Of a stretch of DNA of 64,000 nucleotides, positions 22,052-33,460 are shown piece after piece; the stretch's first letter is position 1; every line of letters starts with the position of its first letter. A program made the translations under genes and the position numbers. A model generated the notes under the pieces. That model did no database searches and was not told where the DNA came from. It saw nothing but the letters and a program-made list of their open reading frames with translations. The stretch is from Eunapius fragilis (lineage: Eukaryota; Porifera; Demospongiae; Spongillida; Spongillidae), in NCBI GenBank assembly GCA_963681505.1, contig OY811991.1, forward strand, positions 1,680,574 to 1,744,573, in the 5' to 3' direction.

Positions 22052-25000
22052 ATGATTGCTGCTACGGATCACGCGATGAAAGAGCTCTATACTACATGTT
22101 TATATAATTTTGAATGGAGTATTGGAATGCAAGTTGTTACGCCGATCGCGAATCATCAACAAGCAATAAACCTCGAAGCCTTGCTTCGTGAAGACGAGAA
22201 ATTATACTGCATCTGTCAGGAACCTTTCGATGAGTCAAGGTTAAACAGTACCTGGTCAATTACAAAAATTGATGTGTAATGTTCTTCATTTTAAAAGGTT
22301 CATGATAGCATGTGACTACTGTGGCAAATGGTATCATGGCGATTGTGTCGGGATATCTTTAGAAAAATCTCTATGTATCACTGCATACAAATGCTTTGCA
22401 TGTACCATGGAAGGCATACCCACTCCCTTCTATACAACTGAAGGTTCGTTTTCATTAATGTTGCTTTGAATATATGTTACTATAGTAAAAGCATTAATTT
22501 TTAATTACTAGCTGCACAGCAAAAGGAAGATACTCAAATTACATCAATTCATGAGGTATATGCTACATGTTGTGCATGTTGCTGTTATGCTGCAATTCCG
22601 TATGAGTACTGAACATGGTACAAAGAAATAGTTGCAATGTAATGAGTATTTTTAAAAATACTTTTTATTTTAAGAATATGTTATTTTAAGATTATCTTTT
22701 AATTCACCAGGTTATTAATCTGTATAATATTATTCAGTTAGGGCAATAATTACTAACACAAAGTCAAAGTGTTGAACGCATAAAATAAAGTTGTTAGTAT
22801 GATGCATGTAAATTCCATGCTGATATAGTCTGCTATCAGGCTAGAGCCCATAAGGCTCTAGAGCCTCACATCTATGATGCTGCACTTGGGACCCTCCGCC
22901 ACCTCGGTAGCTGTAGGCTGCTGTAGGTGCCTTGGGGCTTAGCCACGGCCTGCGGCGGCCACTGGCGGGGTTTGAGTTTATGGTGTGTAACTCTGGCGGT
23001 AGAGTGTATAACATTATTTGTATCTTTCATATCAGTCAGGCCTATCAAGGCAAACTGCTATATGTCTTGGTAAATCAATGGAAATTTATGAAGGCCACAA
23101 TGCTGTTATGAGGAAATCACTAGATCAGTCTGGAAAATTTGACATAAGCCAAGATGAATTCCTCTTACATTTTGGCAATGAGAAAGTTAATCCTTCATGG
23201 GTTCATTTATTTTCTAAAGGATTGGCTGAAATCAATACATACTGCAGTTTTGCGTTTTAACCATAAATGTCAAGTTTGAGGGGAGCATATGCCATATCGC
23301 CAGCGAACGACATGCTCGTAGATTGAGTCTAAGTGTCAGAAAAGATACACAGACATATTTCCAACAGACGCGTATACCTCCATCTAAAGAGTATATAGGA
23401 AGGCTTATGAAGCTCACACCTGGACAATTTGCAACAGGAAATCGCGACAATGTAGGCTGTAACCCTTCTGCATTACGAAAAATATCATCGGAAGCAAGGC
23501 TTGCATTACAAGAAGACGAAAACCTTGTATCATCTCTGCTAATACTTAAACAAATATTTGAATTAGATGAGGCAAAACTTGTCAAAGAAGAATTTAACCA
23601 AAAACCAGCTGTTTGTGGGTACATACAGTGTATTCAGGCCTCTCCATTTGCAGTTATATGCTTCAATGATGCAGCAGTGAGGTTGTATCACGAAGTAGCA
23701 AAGAGAAACCCTATATTTTGTGATGCTACTGGCACTATAGTGTCTGTTCGTAATGAGGCTGGAAATAAACTTGTAACGTACTACTACAGCCTAGTGATAA
23801 AACACCCCATCAGAGGCAAACCGCCAATTGCAGTGGCAGAATTAATATCAACGGATCACACTGTTTTAACTGTTTGCTACTTTATTAATTGCTTTCGACG
23901 AGCAGAGGGTTTAATATTTGGATTTAATAATCTCATTAGCCCCAAACACATAGTCATTGATCGCAGTATGGTTTTGTTGCTGAGCTTTTTGCAGGCATTT
24001 AATATGGAAACATTACACGAATACCTCCAAAGAACCTTCCGTGTATGTAGTGGAGCAGGAAGTGACAAGGATATTAAAAAGATATCTCCTCGTGCCTGTA
24101 CTAGTCACGTGATGAATTCTGCTAAAAAGGATTGCAAAAAGTGGTGAGTTTTATTAATTTAGATGTTTTCAATAGTAAAATGCAATATTTTTCTTCTACC
24201 GTAGGTTTCAGAAAAGGCTGTATTCTTTTTCTATGTACAGCTTTTCTAGCCTCGTAAACTGTACAACTTTAAATGAGTTGGTGAAGAGATTATGTCTCAA
24301 GTATTGTATTGCTCAGAAATGGAATCAGTAGATACCAGAAAAGCATACAATTGTATTGTCAGGATTATAAACTTACTTAATAAAGAAACATTAACCTTGC
24401 CACATGAAAACGATTACTGCAATACAGAGGAAATATTAAATGACTTATCAGATTATGATAATGACTCATTACATGTGCAACCTTTTGGGGCATATTTCCA
24501 ACTTAAAGTGGCAAAAGTGAGCCTAACATCACAGGAAAAGTGTAAAAATATGTATTACCAACCACATTTTTTCTTAACGATCATTGAGAAATGGATGCCA
24601 ATGGCACCATTTTGGACATGCCTGATGCTGGGTAAAATTTAACTTGTCGTATATAGTGTTCATAATTTCAATTTTTTTAATTTAACAGGCGATCTGGAAC
24701 GTCATAAAGCAGAAAAGGCTTTAGATGCAACATCTCTGGTAATATAATTATGGCTGTAAAGCCGTACACAATTTAGTTGATGGATATTATGGTACAACAG
24801 AATGAACTGACACGAACAGCTGGAACAATTGAAGCCTGGAATTATATTCTGAAAAAGGTCGATCATTCGCAAAAGCGATTGCGACCTGATGTATTCTTAA
24901 AAGAACACTACCCTTTGATAATTGCACGACAAAGGCAATTCTTTGACGACATGACACAGCCTATTAAAAAACGAGTAAAGGTGAGTTGTTCTGCTAGCTA

Positions 25001-28000
25001 CGTAATGTGCTATAATTATTTTCTAATTAGAAATCTCTTCTAAGAAAGCCATCTCAGCCACTTAAAGAGAAGTGGCAAAGACGAATTATCGACACAAAAA
25101 GATCCCATGGATTTTTCCAGCAGCCTCCTAAAGAATTAATACATTTGATTGATATTGATGAGTTTACTGGTATGACAATGCTGTATATCAGCATTGTAGT
25201 TTATGATTTTTTTTTGGTTGTTGTTGCCGTACTGGGATTGTTCCAGCCAAAGAAGTTGCCATGGTAAGCTTTCCAAAGCATGTTACTTTTACATCACCCT
25301 GTAACCTGGCTATGTTCTCCCCATACTACTCACATCAGCAACCAGACAATGACCCTCTCCCCACATCTTTTCCCGTTCAAAATTCTAGCAGCACATTGTT
25401 TCCAAACCCATCATCACCAGCACAACCATCTCCGAAGTCACCATCATTATTACCACGATCATACCAGTTACAAACGAAAGAGAAAACAGCATTGGGAGAT
25501 ATGATTGAAGTTAATAAGAAACTTAATTCAGGACTTAAAAGTAGTTCCAATCTTTGCTGGCTGAATTCGGTTTTGCAATCTCTTAGTTGCACTCCATTGC
25601 TGCTGATGCTGCAAGGTAAACTACCCATATCATTCAAGTTGGAACAGCTAGTAATTTTTATATACTATAGCACTGCCTTCAACCGGTTTGACTCCACTTC
25701 AAGCAAGCTTTGTGGACCTAATGCAAAACCTCAAGAACACTGAAAAACGTTATTGTATATCTACTGACTTTGCAGTAAGGGTTTTTCAGTATCTTTACAG
25801 CTACAGTTAATAATAGCTCTACTCCAATAGAAGTTGCTAACAAGGGAAGCTGTATTCCTTCAGTATGGAGCTCAAAATGATTGCTGTGAAGGAATTATGG
25901 CAATAATAGAAAAGTTACTTATGTCAACTAATGTAAATTTTAATTTGTTTTGAGCAGCACACATTGGTAACCACTTTTTTTTTACAGATGCCATACAAGT
26001 GTGAGGAGGTTTTTAGAACAAAGTTCAACAAGGTTGCACATTGCTGTTCATTGGTAATTGCTGTTCTTAAAAGTTTAGTATTGACTTCACACTTCTCATC
26101 TTAAATAGCCTGTGCATGAGGTTTCATCATGTACTGTAGTTTCATGTGGTGATTCATCAAAAAGAAATGTGTTTGAGTCAATGTTGGTCTATCTGGAAGC
26201 AACTGTATTATCACACATGGAAGTACAAACGTAAGTACCTTCCCATGGCACATCTGTAAGTGATTACTGTTTCTTTCAGGTGTTGTGAAAAGTGTAATAA
26301 TTCTTTAGACATTATAGAAAGTCACATGCTGCTTCCACCAGTATTAATTATTCACTGCAATCGGGTGTCAGATGAGAATACATCTGTCAAGCTTAAAAGC
26401 CAAGTAATTGTTCCAAGGTGATTTCTTTATGATTCAAAAAGAAACACTATTTTCATATCTAAGTACACAGATGGCAACAATTATCTTATCCAAGTATCGA
26501 TGGAAGCATATGTTACGAGCTGAGTTCAATAGTCGTGAGCAGATAAATCTTGATTATCAGTAGTACTAGTATTGATTTATTTATCTTCACATTAAAGATC
26601 CATCATGGAGAGAGTGCTACAAGTGGACATTGTAACTAAATCATTTGCTTAATTCATGGTATAAATTGTGGTTCTAATACAGATACGTGTGCAGTAAGAA
26701 ATCAGAACAAGTGGATATTGTATAATGAAGCTAAAGTTACTGAAATTCAAACTTCACACTACAACACAATGCCGGAAGTAGAGGTATGTAATATTTATTT
26801 TGAACAGCATTGATATCATTCTTTTGCAGGAAAACATTTGCCTTGCTATATATGCATCATGCATGAAAGATGCAAGTTACTATATTACGTGGTATTTTGT
26901 TACTCAAAACGCTTCTAATCCACTTAGACCTTTATTGATAAAATTAATTCCACTCAACCCATTTGTGTTGGCACCCAATTTGTAAGAACATATCTAGGCT
27001 TAATGCTCTGCTTAAAGGATATGCTTTCCCAACAGCCGTTTGTTGGCTTGCCAGACCACTTGGAAGCCAAGGTTTGCACGTGACCCTAAGTGCAATTATA
27101 TGCATGCAATGTTTTGTTTGATACATAAAGATACAAGGAAATACATTAAAGCCACATTCCAGATTTCAGCTTCTGGAAACAGATATATTGGCTCTGGTAT
27201 CAGGAGATTGGATTGATTCTCAAGTAAGTTCTCAAGATCTGGCAACGGTTAGCAAGGTTTCATTCTTGAATGTGCTCATTTAGGTAATTGTTGCATACAT
27301 GGAACTTCTGCAAACATCCTTGTCAAGTGTAATCTAATTATCCAAATTTCTTTGCTCTAGTTCTGAAGTAACTTTCATTGTGTTACAACCAGGTGGGGAG
27401 AACAGTGATGTGCTTTGATCCCTTACTGATTCCAATCTTAAGAGCAAATGGTTTTGAAGCAGTATCAACACTTTCGAAAGTATGTATGAAAAGCAATCAT
27501 TGTTACATGCATAAATTATACAATACTACAAGGGAGTAAACATATTGATGTATGATGTGCTACTCTTCCCTGTACACAAGACCAAACACTGGTGTTTGAT
27601 GGTTGGTTAAAATAGATTCAGATTTGTTGTCATGTATTTCATGAACCTGACAGGTGGTCCACCCTCACCAGAAAACTGTTGATTGCTTTGACCCATTGCA
27701 TGACTCAAATGATGATGCCTTCAATTGGATATGGTTAGATAATGTGATAATTTGTATAGTACATTGAAATATTTTTTCTAATTTAAGGCTGTACATTTGC
27801 ACTGAGGTTTACCATAACTTGAAGCAAAGGCTGTCAATCTCAGATTGGAAATACAATGACTCAAAAGTATGCACTTCTAGTGTTACCATCATGTGATGTA
27901 ATATATTTTTAGACCAATGGTTCACCAGCTCAAACAAATTCAGTAGATTGCGGTACTTTTTTATGTTTCGTAAGAAAAAATTATGTTTTATTATCCAGCA

Positions 28001-29200
28001 GTTTTCAGTGAATTGATTATATTATCAGGCTGCTCGATTACAGGCTGAAGGTTTGCCATGCCTGCATACACAGGTATGTTTAATAGTCCATGCCTTTAGT
28101 GGTTACTCTTATATCATTATGCTGCTGAAAGGAAATGATGAACACATTCAGACACCAGATGGCCTATGAGCTATCTGAAGGAATGCTATACCCATTGCAA
28201 GGCAGCTCTTCCTGTTCTGCATGGAATTATACAAAAGATACTCCAAAGGTGCACTTAGAGCCCCAGGATAACATTGGATCATAAAGTGTACATGCATCCT
28301 TAATTTTCTAACCATGCGTTTGCAGGCTGATGATGATGGTAGTGATAGCGTTGTCATGGATGAAGAAAGAGAGTTTCAAAGTGATGGTATGGGCCATTGT
28401 AGGGTAGTACTGTCATAGTGTATGAGAAAAAAAACGTGTAACTTCTCATTTCAGAACAAGATCATGATGTATCAGATTACTCTGATGGTGGCGGAATGCA
28501 CAAACGATTTTGCAGTAAATTTCTCATTCCTACCTATGTTAATACTCCTGATCCAGATGACATCACTGCTCTTAAATGGGGCAGAGATCATTACATCCGT
28601 TTTTATCCGACATTGAGCAGACTGCCATACACGTAAGATGAATAAGAGTGATTATCATATTATAATTGCCAACCCTTTGAAGGGAAAAATCATGTCCTTT
28701 CACACGGGAGTTCATAAGAAGTGTAGTAAAGGACATGGAAGTAAGATAGAAAATGTTACTACAAGAATATATCATGCTTTTATAATTATAGCCTACTATC
28801 AGAAAGCTTCAGAATGGACAGCTACTTAGTGAATATCATGGGAATATTCCTATTGTTAAAACGCTTGTGAAAAATGACTCATATTGGCCTTTGCAGCACT
28901 GTCAAGATATGGTAAGTTGCATGTGTCAACTTTAACCACAAGTCAATGGGATCATTTTAGGTTGATGAAATAATTCATTACCTTATGGAAGTGGAAAGTG
29001 ACTGCAAGAAAACTGCTTCAGTTTCCATGACACCCATGAACAAACTTATTGTATGGCCAGAAGTAAGGCACGTAGTGTATACATAATACGCAAATGACAT
29101 GACTCTTTCATAGATTGTTACATCACTTATCATGAAACACTATAATATCAGTCGCAAGGAAGCGATTGCGCACTACCTTGCACACACATTTCCAGAATGA
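22052..29200 (+). CDS. multi-domain transposon protein: PHD, candidate DDE transposase, USP, Ulp1
   Basis: About 25 short exons with GT-AG introns (50-100 bp, one of about 470 bp) on one strand. The start may be 22052 or the ATG at 22127. In order: PHD finger (22199-22430), linker exons, transposase-like block (23251-24980), USP domain (25500-26870), Ulp1 domain (27133-28200), an acidic exon near 28330 and a C-terminal tail ending FPE at 29200. Frames of adjacent exons join at most junctions I checked, for example Q-ALPSTG at 25615/25671 and GHY-TCAV at 26631/26683. One likely frame problem lies near 24300, and the 23034-23260 exon links uncertainly. It could be two genes, one ending between transposase and USP, but no stop-plus-promoter break is obvious. 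Confidence 0.7.
22199..22443 (+). other. PHD finger of the transposon protein (two exons)
   Basis: Exon ending 22239 reads KLYCICQEPFDESR and the next (22298-22443) FMIACDYCGKWYHGDC, then YKCFACT. The C-x-C, C-x2-C, H-x2-C, C-x2-C spacing with W two before YH is a canonical PHD. PHD fingers bind histone H3 tails, often H3K4me3; the aromatic at GKW and the acidic residues upstream fit that class. Binding here is inference. Confidence 0.85.
22840..22990. repeat. GC-rich insert in the 470-bp intron of the transposon gene
   Basis: A GC-rich block (ctgcggcggccactggcggg) stands out from the AT-rich introns around it and contains gctgtaggctgctgtaggtg repeats. It is probably a small later insertion that explains why this intron is much longer than the others. 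Confidence 0.45.
23251..24980 (+). other. candidate DDE (MULE-like) transposase block
   Basis: The main exon (23251-24144) contains NPIFCDATGTIVSV (first D), KHIVIDRSM (second D) and RACTSHVMNS, a C-x2-H motif that MULE transposases carry between the second D and the E. Later exons give EKCKNMYYQPHF and RTAGTIEAWNYILKK, whose E may be the third acidic residue. Between 24206 and 24640 the frame must change once near 24300, suggesting a small indel or undetected intron. The DATG and elements around it are shared with invertebrate proteins that also carry Ulp1 domains. Confidence 0.6.
25500..26870 (+). other. USP (peptidase C19) deubiquitinase-like domain, catalytic residues present
   Basis: Cys box: LKSSSNLCWLNSVLQSLSC (25530-25590). 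A QYGAQNDCCEGI stretch (exon 25831-25932) sits where USPs have QxDAxEF. Then CCEKC (exon 26280-26417) with LPPVLIIHCNR, YELSSIVV (26471-26534), His box HHGESATSGH joined across an intron to YTCAV, and KWILYNEAKV with the third catalytic position (N). The domain ends with ENICLAIYASC. All signature blocks occur in order across about 9 exons. Substrate (ubiquitin or ubiquitin-like) is not known. Confidence 0.8.
27133..28200 (+). other. Ulp1/SENP (peptidase C48) protease domain, catalytic residues present
   Basis: Exons give ETDILALVSGDWIDSQ, VIVAYMELLQ, KTKHWCLMV (catalytic His), VDCFDPLHDSN (catalytic Asp) and GSPAQTNSVDCGTFLCF (oxyanion Gln and catalytic Cys). This is the full H-D-Q-C set of Ulp1-type SUMO/NEDD8 proteases. 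Ulp1-like domains are common partners of plant and invertebrate MULE proteins (the Kaonashi-like group), where their role is unclear. Confidence 0.8.
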
Positions 29201-29284
29201 ATATGTTCGTATTTCGTAGTTCGTATTTCGTATTACTTTTTGTGTTCATGCTCACCTACTATCGTGCCATTGCAACGCAGGCAT

Positions 29285-29440
29285 TGAGGCACAAAAAGTC
29301 CCTAACGGTACGACGTGCGGCGCGCGCACAGGTTATAGCCCTCCCTCCGACAGGCACCTTGTTGCCGCACAGAAAGTCCCTAACGGTAAGATTAGAGTGC
29401 GGCGCGCGTCAGCAAGCGCACGCGCACCTTTTGATTATAG
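29285..29440. repeat. subterminal direct repeats near the right transposon end
   Basis: The word aaagtccctaacggta occurs twice (about 29297 and 29371), each followed by a GCGGCGCGCG block. GC-rich subterminal repeats of this sort often bind transposases. Confidence 0.6.
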
Positions 29441-29454
29441 AATAATCGAATTAC

Positions 29455-29499
29455 ATTGGAATGTGGTGCTGAGGAATGTGGTGCTAACTTCCAAGCGGT
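29455..29499 (-). repeat. right terminal inverted repeat, 45 bp
   Basis: Exact reverse complement of 18378-18422. It is followed directly by the second TTGAAATGT at 29500-29508. Confidence 0.95.
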
Positions 29500-29829
29500 T
29501 TGAAATGTACAAAGTTCGATCTTTCAGTACGAGTAAGTTATAAAACCATCTGCCTCGGGGATTTTGAGAAAAATCGGTTGCCACCTGGGCGCTTAATGAA
29601 ACCTATAAAAGGCTTGCCTGAAGTGGTCACATGCGCGGCATTATTAGGCCAAATGGGAACATACTTCGCGTATTATTCTTTTTTTTTTAAGTACCAAATT
29701 ATAATGGTTTCTGAAAAATAGCGCCTTTGAACGTTAACAACAATATAGTGAGCTCCTCGAGCACAATAAAATACCGTAATATCAAAATGTGTGACTTAAT
29801 TGGAAAGTGAATTATGTCTCAAGTTAAAT

Positions 29830-30480
29830 ACAATTAATATAGCGCGGCGAGTACAATTCAAGCTTGTCCGTATTTCGATTCTCGAAGTAGTTAATAACTT
29901 TGGAGAACAAGGCCTTTCGAATCCGTCTATTCGTCGTCATAAACAGAAGCAAGACGAAACAATACTCATGCATATGGTTGTCGAGAGACAGGCGATAGGA
30001 ACACGTAGTATACAAGCTTTGGAGATATTTTGATTGCGAATTTCAGGACCAGAGTTGCCACTCTGACAATGAGCACAGATCTAACTATTCTGTCAGCGTA
30101 CCCAGAGGGGGTTCGTAACCAAAGAAACCCGTAAATTGCTAGTAAAATCTGATTTTACAATTTTACGGGTTTCCTTAGTTACGAACCCCCTCTGGGTACG
30201 TCCCGGCGCCGGGCGGGTGGCGGCGGGCAGGCGGGCGGCCCGACCAGTCTAAGACTATCGTAATTTGCTTCACGATAAGGTAGGACCGTACAGAGAAGAC
30301 GACGACCAACGTAACGGGACATATGATGATAATTACCGCCAAGGCTGCTGATTGATAAAGGTAGTTCCTTAGCACAGCTTTGTTCTCTTCGCACCATGAT
30401 CCCCTGATTTTAGGCACACCCCCTCCGTACGCACCAGCACCTGAAGCAATAAGAAGAATAGATGTACTTAACAATGCAAT
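29830..30480 (-). pseudogene. broken receptor copy (MDNC family fragment)
   Basis: The C-terminal and middle parts of the receptor are recognisable on the minus strand (helix 7, helix 6 start, helix 5, second extracellular loop). They are interrupted by an insertion at about 30098-30261 and cut at about 30470, where the sequence switches to an unrelated run containing aaaaacaggggcgcc. A short further receptor piece reappears at about 30747-30780. Deletions near 29960-30010 also remove the start of helix 7. It is not translatable. Confidence 0.75.
30098..30199. repeat. palindromic insertion in receptor pseudogene
   Basis: gtacccagagggggttcgta on the left is matched by its exact complement on the right around a short AT-rich centre. 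A GC-rich tail (to about 30261) belongs to the same insertion. Confidence 0.8.
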
Positions 30481-30683
30481 GCCGACAGTGGTGGTGTGGG
30501 CTGTGGCCAGGGGAGCCAGCCCTAAAAACAGGGGCGCCAAAATGCAGTGAAAGCGCCAAAATAACTTAGCGATGTAATAGAGAGCTATTAATTTTGTTAT
30601 TGATTATGAAATAAGGAGATACATGTATTCAGTTTTTTTTATTTTGTTATTTCTAGAGATATTTTTAAGCACGAGGCACCTTT

Positions 30684-30722
<39 letters not shown>

Positions 30723-31199
30723 ACTTCGGGTGCATCACAACTGCACTGAATGCCGAACGCAGCAAGGACAAGTGTGGTCGTGTTGTAACACTGATCAATT
30801 CTATGCACGCCTGGGTACGAGACAATCTCATGTTCCATTTAACCAACATAAGCAATATTCGAATTCCTTGTTTGGGGAACTGCTGCAATGTCTGGGTCAT
30901 CTCTCTTGGGAAGGGGAGGGATCATGTACATTATAACTCCTCCCTCCCTGTCTGTCTCCCTTCTTCCTTGTCTCCCACTCTTTCTGTCATTAGAATATTC
31001 TTGATGATCGCCTGAAGCATGCAAATTTTGGTGTTGTCATGGCAATTGTTCACGTTTTCCTGCATGTCACCTCCAACATGTTGGACATGCAGGCAGACAT
31101 CTTGGAGAGGATAAGAGGTATGTTTATCTGTGTGTGTGTGTGTGGGAGGGGGGGGGCCATGTGGTATCATTGATCATCAGTACCTCTTACCTGTGTTCT

Positions 31200-31238
31200 T
31201 TGTTTTGTTCACATGTGCACACACACGCACACACACGC

Positions 31239-31316
<78 letters not shown>

Positions 31317-31442
31317 GCCCCATTGCTAACGTTCCTTGGCTCAAGCTCCCCTGAGGTTATCTACACATGTCTCCAGCATATTCAACTGGTTATGGCTCGG
31401 CAGTCAGACCTTTGGAGCAAAGACTATTCAACGTTTTATTGC

Positions 31443-31491
<49 letters not shown>

Positions 31492-31500
31492 ACATTTGTA
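31200..31500. repeat. CA and GT microsatellites in introns of the AP4B1 duplicate
   Basis: CA run at about 31219-31314 just before exon 8, GT run at about 31446-31490 just after it. The intact gene has the same two runs (42988-43092 and 43223-43271) with different lengths. Confidence 0.9.
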
Positions 31501-32934
31501 TGCATGATAAATTTAAAGGGAAGCTTGTGTGTATGACCATGGACTCCGGCAGGTACAATGATCCTCCTTATGTGAAGAGCAAGAAGCTAGAGCTGCTGAC
31601 TGAGCTTTGCAACATGGAGAATGCCTTCCAGATTGTGGAAGAGTTGGGGTGAGTGTGGAGTGGGTGTGAAGTGAGTGTGATGTGCAGGGTGGTGGGAGCA
31701 AGCGCCATGCCCGACAGCCGTTAGTGTGACATACCCTGTGGGACTTCATGTGTGAAGCAAGCGCCATACCCAACAGCTGTTAGTGGTGACAGACCCTGTG
31801 GGACTTCATGTGTGAAGCAAGCGCCATATCCAACAGCTGTTAGTGGTGACATACCCTGTGGGACTTCATGTGTGAAGCAAGCACCATGCCCGACAGCCTT
31901 TAGTGGTGACTTCATGTGTGAAGCTGTCAATAGTGTCATATTTGCACCAAATTAGCTACGCCTGACGCCTTGTGATGGATCTAAGCACCAACAAAAGCAG
32001 GCTGTTGCATGGGTGTTAGAGAGAGGGAATGAGAGAATCCTTTTCTGGCTAAGGCGATGGTGTTGCTTTGTTGCCATGGATCCTTCCTCGAGGGCGGTGC
32101 AACAGAGTAACCACTCCCTTCTCTACCTCTCACCCCCCCCCCACCCCCTCCCCCCCTTTTTTTTTTACAGAGGGTATGCTACAGACGTCAATGTGGTAGT
32201 GGCCCAGGAGGCAGTGCAGGCAATATGCAACATCGCCCTGAGGCTCACAGGGAGGGCTGACCTGTGCGTGGATAAGCAGCTCTCCCTCTTTACCATGGAG
32301 ACTGACTACGTCACTGCTGAGGCCTTGGTGGCCATGACAAGTGAGCAGTTTAGGGTCGTTTTGTGAGTGGTCACGTGAGTGCTTTGTTCCGTTGTGGCTT
32401 TGTGCACAGACATTCTCCGTCAGTTTGAAAACATGGTTGAGGTGATCCTGCCACGTCTGCCTACCAGCCTGGACTCGGTCCCAGACCCTTCTGGCAAGGC
32501 TGCACTGATCTGGATACTGGGAGAGTATGGAGAAGTGTGTACCCTCTCCCTTACACCCCACACCATCCCCCCTCCCACACACACATTATATATACTTCTT
32601 CCTCCATTGCAGCAAATGTTTCATCTCCTTATTCTCCCCATCTTTATCCCTTTATTCCTCATGTCTTTTGATCATTGTACTCTGGTCCCCAGTCCCTTCC
32701 AAATGCCCCTTATATACTCGAGGAGGCCATCAACAACATCACGGATGAATCGTCTGCAGCTGTTAAGCTTCAGTTGCTGACGGCTACCATGAAGCTGTTC
32801 TTTAAGAGACCCCCTGCCAGGCCATATTAGGGAGGCTCCTGGAGTATTCTATTGGTCAGTTTTTTTGGTACCCGCTCGCACCCTTGTGTTCCCCCCATGG
32901 TACCCCCTCACACCCTCATGTGTCCCATGGTACC

Positions 32935-33460
32935 CCCTCACACTCCCTCCTCCCCACTCCCTCTGCTCCCTCCTCCCACTCCCTCTGCTCCCTCCTCCCC
33001 ACTCCCTCTGCTCCCTCCTCCCCACTCCCTCTGCTCCCTCCTCCCCACTCCCTCTGCTCCCTCCTCCCCACTCCCTCTGCTCCCTCCTCCCCACTCCCTC
33101 TGCTCCCTCCTCCCCACTCCCTCTGCTCCCTCCTCCCCACTCCCTCTGCTCCCTCCTCCCCACTCCCTCTGCTCCCTCCTCCCCACTCCCTCTGCTCCCT
33201 CCTCCCCACTCCCTCTGCTCCCTCCTCCCCACTCCCTCTGCTCCCTCTCCCCACCCCTCTGCTCCCTCTCCCCACCCCCTACTCCCTCCTCCCCACCCCC
33301 CTACTCCCTCCTCCCCACTCCCTCTGCTCCCTCCTCTCCACTCCCTCCTCCCCACTCCCTCTGCTCCCTCCTCCCCACTCCCTCCACTCCCTTCTCCCTA
33401 CTCCCTCTGCTCCCTCCTCCCCACTCCCTCTGCTCCCTCCTCCCCACTCACTCCCTTAAT
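32935..33460. repeat. 23-bp polypyrimidine minisatellite
   Basis: Units of ctccctctgctccctcctcc plus ccA are repeated about 20 times, with variants to the right. A shorter array of the same unit (about 45470-45680) occupies the matching position in the intact gene. Long ORFs across it on both strands are repeat artefacts. Confidence 0.95.

Larger units (their letters stand above)
21143..22090. mobile_element. nested 948-bp inverted-repeat cassette carrying two convergent genes
   Basis: Arms of about 86 bp lie at 21143-21228 and 22004-22090. Within them ATAGAGCTCTTTCAT matches ATGAAAGAGCTCTAT, and a 19-bp CCGCCATATTGGTGCTCGG matches its complement exactly, with nearly equal spacing (52 and 53 bases) between the two blocks. 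The spacer sequence is diverged. Each arm lies just upstream of a gene that points inward (THAP on plus, 21195; ORF on minus, 21977). No target duplication was established. Confidence 0.75.
18378..29499 (+). mobile_element. 11.1-kb Mutator-like (MULE-type) DNA transposon with PHD, USP and Ulp1 domains
   Basis: The element is defined by a perfect 45-bp terminal inverted repeat (18378-18422 against 29455-29499, beginning ACCGCTTGGAAGTTAGC) and a 9-bp target duplication. From the left it holds a 163-bp satellite, an acidic accessory ORF, a nested inverted-repeat cassette with two convergent genes, and a long multi-exon gene ending at 29200, about 300 bp before the right end. The perfect ends and matching duplication indicate recent movement. 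The transposase-like block, the C-x2-H motif and the 9-bp duplication agree with the MULE superfamily. Superfamily assignment is inference from these features; the boundaries are seen directly. Confidence 0.9.

Noticed and set aside
30175-30540. 121-residue minus ORF
   Set aside because: A chance fusion of receptor fragment, palindromic insertion and flanking repeat.
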